Origin: Paracoccaceae bacterium | GTDB taxonomy: Bacteria > Pseudomonadota > Alphaproteobacteria > Rhodobacterales > Rhodobacteraceae | Length of the DNA: 13,435 nucleotides | Reading direction: 5' to 3' | Assembly (NCBI GenBank): GCA_011525185.1 | Contig: WTIQ01000488.1 | Coordinates: forward strand, 1 to 13,435 | Shown here: one piece after another, positions 6,738 through 13,403 of the stretch | How positions within the stretch are numbered: position 1 is the first letter of the stretch | Layout: each line of letters starts with the position of its first letter | Notes under the pieces: generated by a model | The model's database searches: none | What the model saw: the letters and a program-made list of their open reading frames with translations, nothing else | What the model was told of the DNA's origin: nothing | Program-made: the position numbers and the translations under genes

Positions 6738-8402
6738 ATGAGCGAGACAGATGACATATGGCTGCGGGTCAACCTTGCCTTGACCCTTTTGGAACACGAT
6801 CCCAAAGGACTTAAAGGGATTTGTTTTCGTCTTCGCTCTGGCCCTGTGAAAACCCGTGTTATGGCGCATATCGAAAAGATCGCGCCGCGGATCATTAAAT
6901 TGCATCCCAATATGTCAGATGAACAGCTGTTTGGTGGCTTGGATGTGGTCGCAACCTTGCAACATCAGAAACTTGTCCACTCAAACGGCCTCATGAGGTG
7001 CGATGGTTGGCATGTTCTCACAATGGCAGAACGCTGCCCAACTGATATGGCAGCCAAGCTCGCACAGCATCTGGACAGCGAGCCTAACACGCCCTTGATC
7101 GTCTTTGATGAAGGAATTGAAGATGAGGCTGCCCCAAGTAAAATAACCGAACGCATCGCGTTTCAATTTGACTTGAGCGCGCAAAGTTATCGCACTGTTG
7201 AGCTTGAGACACTTCCCATAACGAATGATTATCCCAAGATGTGCAAACCCGACACTGGCAGCATATCGCAGCTCGTTATGCTCGCCAATTCTTTTGGCAT
7301 CGCCTCCCCGCGCGCGGCTCTCTTTGCCTTGAAAGCGGCTCAGATAAACGCCCGCTTGAACGCTCGAACGCACCTGTTGCAAGAGGATTTAGAAATCGCG
7401 GCCGAACTGGTCTATCCCCATCGTGCAACGCAAATTCCTGCGCCTGAGTCACAAGAGGAGCAGCCCCCTCAACAGCAAAAGGAAGAGACTGATACAGGAG
7501 AAAACGACACAGGACGGGACAAAACGGAGCTACCAGACGAACTTTTGATTGAGGCGGTTCAGGCCTTGCTTCCAGCGCAGTTAGACCTCAGCGAAAAAAA
7601 GCAAACAAGCTTTGGCAAAACCAAAGGTTTAGGCTTTGGCACACAGCTAAAAGGACTTCTAAGAGGACGCCCGAAACAGCCAAGGCAAGCGAGGCTGACA
7701 GGGCAAAACCGCTTGGACATCATCGCAACTTTGCGCTCAGCCGCCCCGTTTCAAACCATGCGTCGCGCCTCACGAAAAAGCGCTAAACATCTGCATATTT
7801 ATCCAGACGATCTCCACATCAAACAATATGAAACACGCTCCGAGCGCGTTATCATTTTTGCAGTAGACGCTTCTGGCTCAGCCGCTGTGTCACGCCTTTC
7901 TGAGGCAAAAGGAGCCGTTGAGCTTTTACTTGCAGAAGCCTACTCACGTCGTGATTTTGTCTCTCTGATCGGGTTTCGAAATACCCAAGCTGACGTGCTT
8001 TTGCCCCCCACCCGCTCATTGGTGCAAACCAAACGGCGTCTTGCTGACTTACCAGGCGGTGGAGGAACACCTCTTGCCCATGGGCTCGGTGCTGCCTATG
8101 AGCTGGCCTTACAGTCAGGGTCGCGGGGCAAAACGCCGATGATCGTCCTTCTCACTGATGGCCGCGCAAATATTGATCTTGATGGGAATGCAGATCGCAC
8201 GATGGCCCTCGATCACGCGCGCAAGAATGCGCTTTTGATCGCCGCAAACGGGATTAGATCAATCACTCTTGATGTTGGAAATCGCCCCAATCAGGCTCTC
8301 GCGGATCTCTCAAATGCGATGCGCGGTTGTTATTTTCCTCTGCCCCGCGCCGATGCCCATAAAATAAAAGCGACCATCAACACCGAATTAGAAGCGGTAT
8401 GA
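6738..8402 (+). CDS. bchD: BchD, magnesium chelatase subunit D
   Basis: BchD (554 residues, usual size) forms the platform with BchI hexamers and transmits ATPase work to the BchH-porphyrin subunit. The first about 230 residues are a degenerate AAA+ domain related to BchI that lacks a Walker A motif, as is normal for the family. Next comes a charged, Gln/Glu/Pro-rich linker at about residues 232-265 (PESQEEQPPQQQKEET). The C-terminal integrin I (von Willebrand A) domain carries a complete metal site: D377-A-S-G-S381, T444 in GGGGTPLAHG, and D474 in LLTDGRAN. The ATG at 6738 has only AGG directly before it, so reinitiation after bchI (9 nt gap) is plausible. It ends with an ATGA overlap with bchO at 8399-8402. 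Confidence 0.97.
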   Translation: MSETDDIWLRVNLALTLLEHDPKGLKGICFRLRSGPVKTRVMAHIEKIAPRIIKLHPNMSDEQLFGGLDVVATLQHQKLVHSNGLMRCDGWHVLTMAERCPTDMAAKLAQHLDSEPNTPLIVFDEGIEDEAAPSKITERIAFQFDLSAQSYRTVELETLPITNDYPKMCKPDTGSISQLVMLANSFGIASPRAALFALKAAQINARLNARTHLLQEDLEIAAELVYPHRATQIPAPESQEEQPPQQQKEETDTGENDTGRDKTELPDELLIEAVQALLPAQLDLSEKKQTSFGKTKGLGFGTQLKGLLRGRPKQPRQARLTGQNRLDIIATLRSAAPFQTMRRASRKSAKHLHIYPDDLHIKQYETRSERVIIFAVDASGSAAVSRLSEAKGAVELLLAEAYSRRDFVSLIGFRNTQADVLLPPTRSLVQTKRRLADLPGGGGTPLAHGLGAAYELALQSGSRGKTPMIVLLTDGRANIDLDGNADRTMALDHARKNALLIAANGIRSITLDVGNRPNQALADLSNAMRGCYFPLPRADAHKIKATINTELEAV

Positions 8403-9253
8403 GGTGGTCCGACCACAAAGCGAGCTGGCCCAATCATGCGCACTCTCGCTTTATTCGAACGCCCCCGCATGACTGGCATGTTCAGCATTTCGGAACGGGG
8501 ACAAAACCCATTCTTTTTCTCCATGGGACAGGCGCCTCAACCCACAGCTGGGCAGGGCTTATTCCCTATTTCCAAGATGATTTTGACATCGTGGCGGTTG
8601 ACTTGCCAGGCCATGGATTTACGGCGCTTGGCAGCAAGCAGCGCAGCAGTCTGACCTTAATGGGCGAAGATATCGTCGCCTTGTGTCGAGAGATGAGCAT
8701 CACACCAGAGCTAATAATTGGTCATTCGGCAGGGGCCGCTCTTGCTTTGGAAATCTCTAAAGCGCTAAAGCCAAGGGCCGTGTTTGGATTAAACGCCGCC
8801 ACCAAAACTTTTGCAGGCTTAGCAAGCTGGGCCTTTCCTTTTGCTGCAAAAATGATTGCCTTAAATCCCTTTATCCCCTCCTTTGTGGCGGGGCTGGGCC
8901 GCAACGAGCGCCGCGTGAAATCGCTCATTGAAAATACAGGATCAAAACTAACGAGCGCGCAGCTAGCGTTTTATGAAACTCTGTTTCAGAACCAAAAACA
9001 TGTGGAGGGCGCCCTATTGATGATGGCCCAATGGAATTTGGACCATTTGCTGTACCGTCTGCACGAGATAACAACTCCAGTCTATTTTATCTCTGCTGAA
9101 AACGACAAAACCATTTCGCCCGTCGTCAGCATCGAAACCGCCGCAGTTCTGCCAAACGGGACCGCCTACGTGTTGGACCATTTAGGACATCTCGCCCATG
9201 AAGAAGATCCCAAATTGGTTGCGGAGACAATCCTGCAAGTTATGCCCATTTGA
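8399..9253 (+). CDS. bchO: BchO, alpha/beta hydrolase fold protein of the bchID operon
   Basis: A 284-residue alpha/beta hydrolase of the BchO type, often annotated as a magnesium chelatase accessory protein. Its exact reaction is not established. The N-terminus RWSDHKASWPNHAHSRFI is typical for BchO. The hydrolase features are the oxyanion motif FLHGTGASTHSW (residues 40-51), VDLPGHGFTALG (67-78), the nucleophile elbow GHSAG at 108-112 with Ser110, an acid in SAENDK, and a final His in HLGHLAHEEDP (His264 or His267). Its ATG overlaps the bchD stop as ATGA, so it is likely made together with the chelatase subunits. It is the last recognisable PGC gene in this direction. Confidence 0.93.
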   Translation: MRWSDHKASWPNHAHSRFIRTPPHDWHVQHFGTGTKPILFLHGTGASTHSWAGLIPYFQDDFDIVAVDLPGHGFTALGSKQRSSLTLMGEDIVALCREMSITPELIIGHSAGAALALEISKALKPRAVFGLNAATKTFAGLASWAFPFAAKMIALNPFIPSFVAGLGRNERRVKSLIENTGSKLTSAQLAFYETLFQNQKHVEGALLMMAQWNLDHLLYRLHEITTPVYFISAENDKTISPVVSIETAAVLPNGTAYVLDHLGHLAHEEDPKLVAETILQVMPI

Positions 9254-9332
9254 TCTAAATTCGCGTCCATCCGCTTATAACTGTCACCTTTCAAACTATC
9301 CTTTGCATAACACCGCTTCCGCTTAGAAATAA

Positions 9333-9461
9333 GGCCCGCGCCTGCCTGGGTAGGCGCGCACTTGAGATAGCGAACCCTTTGAGAATTCCCCGCAATACCC
9401 ATATATTTCAATAAGCTGAGACAGTGAACGCGCCTGCCGATGGGGCAGGCAGGCGCGGGCC
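9333..9461. repeat. 16 bp perfect inverted repeat pair with a third internal copy
   Basis: Positions 9333-9348 (GGCCCGCGCCTGCCTG) are the exact reverse complement of 9446-9461, enclosing 97 nt. The core CGCGCCTGCC also occurs directly at 9429-9438, where it forms a local 10 bp stem with 9448-9457 (loop 9439-9447). The left copy has a local 7 bp partner as well: 9337-9343 with 9352-9358. Three arms compete for one partner, a layout seen in attenuators, but it could equally be a degenerate mobile or REP-like element. Confidence 0.6.
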
Positions 9462-9498
9462 GGTGGCGCCACTGGGTGCGGTGTTTTGGCTATTTTTT
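9429..9498 (+). terminator. possible terminator region of the crtA-bchI-bchD-bchO operon
   Basis: A 10 bp GC-rich stem (9429-9438 with 9448-9457) is followed by a second near-perfect palindrome at 9460-9475 (core GTGGCGCCAC) and a T-rich run at 9492-9497. The T-run is about 17 nt beyond the second palindrome, too far for a textbook rho-independent terminator, so the call is weak. Confidence 0.3.
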
Positions 9499-9577
9499 AA
9501 TTATGCAGCGGTCTTTGCCAAACTTTCCTTTGCTCTATAGTCGCGCTCTTACGCGCACTTTCTTTTAAGGCTGGACC

Positions 9578-10537
9578 ATGCTATCTGGTGGACTGAAAAA
9601 AAGAGCTAATCACCTTGGGTTTCTAATGAGCAGAGCTGCCCCTGATCAAAGACGCTTTGAACGTGAAGTGGCGCGTGACATTAGCTATGCGCACTCGGCG
9701 CAAACCAAAGCGGGGCAAACCATGATCAAACTCATGGAAAATGCAACGGGGCGGATCAATCTGATCAAACGTGCCAGAGGCTACGGAGAAGAAGTCCAAA
9801 AAGGGCGTTCGTTCTGGGATGTGATGGTGGAACGCTACGGCCTCTCGCTGAATATCCAAAATGGCTCGCTTTCAAATATTCCCTCAACCGGTCCTCTCAT
9901 TTTGATCGCTAATCATCCCTATGGTATTCTCGATGGGTTGATGCTGGGCTACATTCTCGCAACGGTTAGAGGCGATTTTCGTATTCTCGCACATCAAGTG
10001 TTTCGCAAAGCAGAAGAACTTAACAAAGTCATCATTCCCGTCTCGTTTGATGAAACGAAAGATGCAGTTAAATTGAACCTGCAATCGCGCAAATTGGCGG
10101 TTGATTACTTGGCGCGCGGCGGCGCAATTGGCATTTTTCCAGGCGGCACCGTCTCAACCTCGGTTACGCCATTTGCGAAGCCGATGGACCCCGCGTGGCG
10201 CTCCTTCACGGCGCGCATGATAGCCAAATCAAATGCCACGGTCGTTCCTATTCACTTTGAAGGCCATGCAAGCCGCCTCTTTCAGGTCGCAAGCCATCTT
10301 CATTACACGCTTCGTATGGGTTTATTAATCAAAGAATTTAAAAAACGCGTTGATGGGCCTGTCGACATTTCCATCGGTTCCCCGATCCCAACAGAGGAGA
10401 TTGCAAAGCGTGCCTCTGATCCAAGGCTGATGATGCAATTCCTTAGACAGCAAACCTATGCGCTCTCGTCACAGAAGATTGATCCCAATGTGCAGGGATT
10501 TGAATTTGAGGATCATTATAAATCCGTCGCTCAATGA
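9578..10537 (+). CDS. PlsC-type lysophospholipid acyltransferase family protein
   Basis: A 319-residue protein of the glycerophospholipid/ornithine-lipid acyltransferase superfamily (PlsC-like). The likely role is transfer of a fatty acyl group to a lysolipid at the inner membrane; the acceptor cannot be told from sequence. The catalytic block I reads ANHPYGILDG (His113, Asp119, so five residues between them rather than the classical four), as in the hemolysin-like/OlsA-like branch. A second block is FRILAHQVFRK, and block III is IFPGGTVS (about 186-193), with Gly where most family members have Glu. No clear signal peptide or membrane helix is seen; residues 1-80 form a charged extension ahead of the domain. 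The ATG at 9578 has AAGG 7 nt upstream. It stands alone between the PGC and the MORN gene, so a link with photosynthesis is only positional. Confidence 0.82.
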   Translation: MLSGGLKKRANHLGFLMSRAAPDQRRFEREVARDISYAHSAQTKAGQTMIKLMENATGRINLIKRARGYGEEVQKGRSFWDVMVERYGLSLNIQNGSLSNIPSTGPLILIANHPYGILDGLMLGYILATVRGDFRILAHQVFRKAEELNKVIIPVSFDETKDAVKLNLQSRKLAVDYLARGGAIGIFPGGTVSTSVTPFAKPMDPAWRSFTARMIAKSNATVVPIHFEGHASRLFQVASHLHYTLRMGLLIKEFKKRVDGPVDISIGSPIPTEEIAKRASDPRLMMQFLRQQTYALSSQKIDPNVQGFEFEDHYKSVAQ

Positions 10538-10625
10538 TGCATCTCTCAAACATAAGGTCGCCATGTGCCAGTCGCATTTAAAGAGCAGTACGCTCCCTTG
10601 AAGACCCGCGTAAGGAGAAAGAAAA

Positions 10626-10645
10626 GCAAGATTTTGAGATCTTGC
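10626..10645 (+). other. 7 bp hairpin upstream of the MORN-repeat gene
   Basis: GCAAGAT (10626-10632) pairs with ATCTTGC (10639-10645) around a 6 nt loop. It lies 89 nt after the acyltransferase stop and about 85 nt before the next ATG. No T-run follows, so it is not a typical terminator. The rest of 10538-10730 shows no gene or clear promoter. Confidence 0.3.
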
Positions 10646-10730
10646 ATAAGAATCGTGATTTTTGGCTGAATATGAATTGTAAGTGTTAAGAAAAATATTG
10701 TTAGCTATGCCTAGGGCTCGGGACACACGA

Positions 10731-12152
10731 ATGAATAAAATCGCAACAGGTTCAATCGCACTTGTTTTAAGCGCACTTCTCAGTCCAGCATTTGCTCAAG
10801 ACAATGCCGTTAGCACCAAACAGTATGATGATGGTGGTATATATAAAGGCACATTTCGCAATGGGGTTCAGCACGGCACGGGAACATACACTTTGCCGAA
10901 CGGCTACGAATACTCGGGGGAATGGATCGATGGCGAAATAAAGGGCAAAGGACGCGCGGTCTTTCCGAACGGTTCAGTATACGAAGGCGACTTCGAAAAA
11001 GGCAAACCCCATGGGGTCGGTGAGGTCACATATCCTGATGGCGGCACTTATAAGGGTGATTGGCGAGAGGGAGAAATCACTGGCGAAGGTGTACTGAATT
11101 ATGCCAACGGAGCACGCTATGAGGGTGGCTTTTTGAAGGGCCGCCATAACGGGCTTGGCATAATGACAAATTCCGACGGCTATACCTACGATGGCAACTG
11201 GATTGAGGGAAAAAAACAAGGCCTCGCCAAAATCACCTACCCAGACGGAGCCATATACGAAGGTAATGTTGAAAATGGGATACGTCAGGGGCAAGGCATG
11301 GTCAAAATGCCTGATGGTATGATCTTTGAAGGCGCGTGGGTGAATGGCCAAATCACTGGGCAAGGTAAATTGGTCCAGCCCAATGGCGACGTGTATGAAG
11401 GCGAGCTTGTGAATGGCCGTCGGCAAGGGGAAGGCCGTGTCGTCTATGCAAATGGTGATATTTATGAGGGCGGCTTTCTGGACGATTTACACCATGGTCA
11501 AGGACGTGTTTCGGGCCAGGATGGGTATAGTTATGACGGCACTTGGGACAAGGGCAAAAGACAAGGCGAAGGGACAGAGACCTATTCAGATGGCTCCACC
11601 TACACAGGTTCTTTTGTTGACGGAATAGCGGATGGAAAGGGTAAAATAAATTACCCAGATGGGTCGAGCTATGAAGGGGACTGGCTCAAAGGCATCATAG
11701 AGGGCAAAGGGACGGCTATATATCCAAACGGCATAACCTATGAGGGAAGCTTCAAAAACGCGCGCATCGAGGGCTACGGCGTTATGACCTATGCCAGTGG
11801 CTATACCTATGAAGGAAATTGGAAAGCCAGCGCACGTCATGGACAAGGCAAGGCAACGTTTCCAGATGGAATGATCTACGAAGGTGAATACAAAAACGGC
11901 GAACGGGATGGGAAGGGCAAACTCGCCCTGCCAGACGGATTTTCCTATGAAGGCGACTGGGATCAGGGGGAAATGACAGGATTTGGTCGCGCCACATATT
12001 CAAATGGCGATGTTTATGAAGGCAGCTTCGTAAAAGGAAAACGGCAAGGCGAAGGCAAAATGACCTTTTCTAACGGTGACACATCCAAAGGCACGTGGCA
12101 AAACGGCGATCTCGTCTCAACTCCTGAAGATGGTGTTGTGCAAGACAACTAA
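10731..12152 (+). CDS. exported MORN-repeat protein (18 full 23-residue repeats)
   Basis: A 473-residue protein with a signal peptide: MNKIATG, a hydrophobic core to about residue 18, then SPAFA-QD with likely cleavage after Ala22, so a periplasmic or outer-membrane-facing location is inferred. From residue 38 to 451 it is 18 MORN repeats of exactly 23 residues (form YEGxWxxGxxxGxG), then a partial 19th beginning SKGTW and an acidic tail. MORN repeats form an elongated beta-hairpin array used in lipid or protein binding and as scaffolds; no catalytic domain is present, so function is unknown. The fifth position alternates Phe-type and Trp through the array, with the phase slipping once between repeats 9 and 10. 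The ATG at 10731 is chosen because the signal peptide starts there; a TTG at 10683 would bury it. No strong ribosome site is seen. Confidence 0.88.
   Translation: MNKIATGSIALVLSALLSPAFAQDNAVSTKQYDDGGIYKGTFRNGVQHGTGTYTLPNGYEYSGEWIDGEIKGKGRAVFPNGSVYEGDFEKGKPHGVGEVTYPDGGTYKGDWREGEITGEGVLNYANGARYEGGFLKGRHNGLGIMTNSDGYTYDGNWIEGKKQGLAKITYPDGAIYEGNVENGIRQGQGMVKMPDGMIFEGAWVNGQITGQGKLVQPNGDVYEGELVNGRRQGEGRVVYANGDIYEGGFLDDLHHGQGRVSGQDGYSYDGTWDKGKRQGEGTETYSDGSTYTGSFVDGIADGKGKINYPDGSSYEGDWLKGIIEGKGTAIYPNGITYEGSFKNARIEGYGVMTYASGYTYEGNWKASARHGQGKATFPDGMIYEGEYKNGERDGKGKLALPDGFSYEGDWDQGEMTGFGRATYSNGDVYEGSFVKGKRQGEGKMTFSNGDTSKGTWQNGDLVSTPEDGVVQDN
10842..12083 (+). repeat. tandem 69 bp MORN-coding repeats, apparently a 9-repeat block duplicated (10842-11462 and 11463-12083)
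   Basis: Eighteen in-frame units of 69 bp. Unit n and unit n+9 resemble each other more than neighbours do: for example 8/9 (NGDVYEGELVNGRRQGEG) with 17/18 (NGDVYEGSFVKGKRQGEG), 7 (MPDG) with 16 (LPDG), and 5 (SDGYTYDGNW) with 14 (ASGYTYEGNW). This suggests an old duplication of a 621 bp, 207-residue block. DNA identity between copies has decayed, so the event is not recent. Confidence 0.7.
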
Positions 12153-12186
12153 AGCAGCCCGATTCCAAGAGAATGCTGAGCTATAG

Positions 12187-12204
12187 TATTGTTTTCAAAC
12201 AATA
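12187..12204. other. AT-rich palindrome TATTGTTT-TC-AAACAATA
   Basis: An 8 bp perfect stem with a 2 nt centre, located between the convergent MORN and arginine-hydrolase genes, 35 nt after the MORN stop. A 2 nt loop is too tight for a good RNA hairpin, so it may be a protein site or a weak bidirectional end signal. The rest of 12153-12286 shows only an imperfect GC stem near 12253-12268. Confidence 0.3.
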
Positions 12205-12286
12205 TTCAAAATTTAAATCATCGTTCTGCCCAAGTGGACAGAGACGTCCCCACCGTGAGGCGGGTTGGCACTCTCGTTTAGGTTCT

Positions 12287-13075
12287 CTAAAATCGCAAAG
12301 ATAGGCAGGACATGCCACCATCCAGTTTGGCGCATTCAGAATTGCCTACGCATGTGACCAGATACCCCGCCTGACGCAAAGACTCGGTTGTTTTGGGAAA
12401 GCCCTCTGGCATGATCACATAATCATTATAGCGTATTGCATTTGCAGCCGCTTCTTCTCCCTGCGCAGTCAAAATCACCTTGTAAGAATCAAAGACTCCT
12501 GTATCAGCAAGCCGCTGCGTCGATAAGATCGTTTTCCCATCCAAAAGCGAACAATCCGTTTTAAAATGCAATACCCCCTCGGGCACGGGCACCTCTCTCA
12601 GCGTCCTTCCCCATGATTCTAAAAGAGAGGCCAGCTCAGCAATCCCGTCAGAATTGGTTCGGGCAGATTGCCCCACCAGCACCTCTCGTGGTGTGGTCAG
12701 GATGTCACCTGCTTCTATGGTCCCTGGCCCGCTGATCCGTGCCATTCTTGGAAACAGCGGCGCTAAATGCTCTGCAATAACATCAACTTCCCCCAATCGG
12801 CTCGGTGCACCAGGGCGCATCAGAATGACCCCCTCGGGCAGACAAAGCGCTGTGTCTTCTACAAAGAGAGCATCGGGAAATTCCTCCTCTGCCTCTAGCT
12901 CAATCACCTCTGCACCTGCCTGCCTAAGAGCATGAATATAGGCCGCATGATGGGTCATTAAGAGATCAAAATCAGGCGCACCCACATCAACCGCGCGCAA
13001 ACCATTTACAACTGAACGCCCAGGTTTGCGTGTCACCGCCCGTGTGAATTGCCAACTTGAATCGACGAGTGCCAT
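12287..13075 (-). CDS. N(G),N(G)-dimethylarginine dimethylaminohydrolase-like protein (guanidino-group modifying family)
   Basis: A 262-residue cytosolic enzyme of the arginine deiminase/DDAH superfamily. DDAH hydrolyses methylated arginine to citrulline and a methylamine; free arginine or another guanidine is possible as substrate. The expected catalytic residues are visible: Glu121 in TIEAGDIL, His170 in VLHFKTDCSLL, and the nucleophile Cys257 in the final GGMSCLSLRF. The segment FPDALFVEDTAL (66-77) is the usual substrate-binding loop with Glu73/Asp74. Length fits bacterial DDAH, which lacks the large helical insert of true arginine deiminases. The ATG at 13075 has an AAGGAG (complement of 13084-13089) 8 nt upstream, a strong ribosome site. 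It converges with the MORN gene and has its own upstream region with two palindromes. Confidence 0.87.
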   Translation of the reverse strand: MALVDSSWQFTRAVTRKPGRSVVNGLRAVDVGAPDFDLLMTHHAAYIHALRQAGAEVIELEAEEEFPDALFVEDTALCLPEGVILMRPGAPSRLGEVDVIAEHLAPLFPRMARISGPGTIEAGDILTTPREVLVGQSARTNSDGIAELASLLESWGRTLREVPVPEGVLHFKTDCSLLDGKTILSTQRLADTGVFDSYKVILTAQGEEAAANAIRYNDYVIMPEGFPKTTESLRQAGYLVTCVGNSECAKLDGGMSCLSLRF

Positions 13076-13105
13076 AGAGTGTACTCCTTTTTAATTGATA
13101 TGAAG

Positions 13106-13117
13106 TCACATCTGTGA
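13106..13117. promoter_or_regulatory. palindrome TCACATCTGTGA upstream of the DDAH-like gene
   Basis: A perfect 5+2+5 inverted repeat 31 nt upstream of the DDAH-like ATG, in a position suited to an operator. The TGTGA/TCACA arms are closer together than in a CRP site (2 rather than 6 nt), so the regulator is unknown. Confidence 0.35.
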
Positions 13118-13178
13118 GGACAGGTCCAGCATAGAATATCAGCGCAGCAAATTCAGGTCTTTGAAATTGCTTTCATAC

Positions 13179-13192
13179 TTGAACGTGTTCAA
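13179..13192. promoter_or_regulatory. palindrome TTGAAC-GT-GTTCAA in the divergent intergenic region
   Basis: A perfect 6+2+6 inverted repeat roughly midway between the divergent DDAH-like gene and the small ORF. Such symmetry in a divergent promoter region usually marks a dimeric regulator site. It does not fit the alphaproteobacterial LexA (GTTC-N7-GTTC) or FNR (TTGAT-N4-ATCAA) sites. Confidence 0.4.
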
Positions 13193-13286
13193 TTTGTGTC
13201 GACTTTAAATAAAATTCGCAGACGGGTTTTGCCGCTCTTTTTAGACCGCTAAACTATCAGCAAACAAACATAGAGGTAAGGGAACC

Positions 13287-13403
13287 ATGGAACGGTATCA
13301 AGAATTGCTCAACGCATTTGATGTTCAAGTCATCGATAATCATGAGTTTGTGCAGGATAATCTTACAATATCACAAAAACTCGTCATCGAATTGCAGAAT
13401 TAA
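13287..13403 (+). CDS. small hypothetical protein, 38 residues
   Basis: A short complete ORF starting MERYQELLNAFDVQ and ending KLVIELQN. It has a GAGG (13273-13276) 10 nt upstream and AAGGGA (13278-13283) just before the ATG. A possible promoter is TTGCCG (13229-13234), 17 nt, AACTAT (13252-13257). The product is small, hydrophilic and acidic, with no signal peptide or membrane segment; I do not recognise it. It could be a real small protein, a leader peptide, or the head of a gene broken by a stop codon, and the window ends 32 nt later so this cannot be settled. Confidence 0.45.
   Translation: MERYQELLNAFDVQVIDNHEFVQDNLTISQKLVIELQN

Larger units (their letters stand above)
9254..9577. other. 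324 bp gene-free region at the end of the photosynthesis cluster
   Basis: No convincing coding frame or RNA gene is visible. The middle third holds GC-rich inverted repeats, listed separately. A run ATTTTTTAATTA at 9492-9503 follows the last GC-rich palindrome. A possible promoter for the following acyltransferase is TTGCCA at 9515-9520 with TATAGT at 9536-9541, but the 15 nt spacing is short. AAGG at 9567-9570 serves as the ribosome site of the next gene. Confidence 0.6.

Noticed and set aside
9333..9461. Insertion sequence ends
   Set aside because: The 16 bp arms enclose only 97 nt with no coding frame, and no flanking target duplication is visible.
10683..10730. TTG start at 10683 for the MORN protein
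   Set aside because: It would place 16 basic residues before an otherwise perfect signal peptide that begins at the ATG at 10731.
10974..11426. 150-codon antisense frame, and similar antisense frames at 11586-11846, within the MORN gene
   Set aside because: They are a by-product of the regular 69 bp coding repeats on the + strand; no ribosome site or recognisable protein.
10842..12083. CRISPR-like or non-coding tandem array
   Set aside because: The regular spacing is a protein repeat: every unit is 69 bp, in frame and encodes a MORN motif, with no constant repeat/variable spacer pattern.
12237..12270. Rho-independent terminator between the MORN and DDAH-like genes
   Set aside because: The GC stem (CCCACC with GGCGGG) has a mismatch and there is no T-run on either strand next to it.
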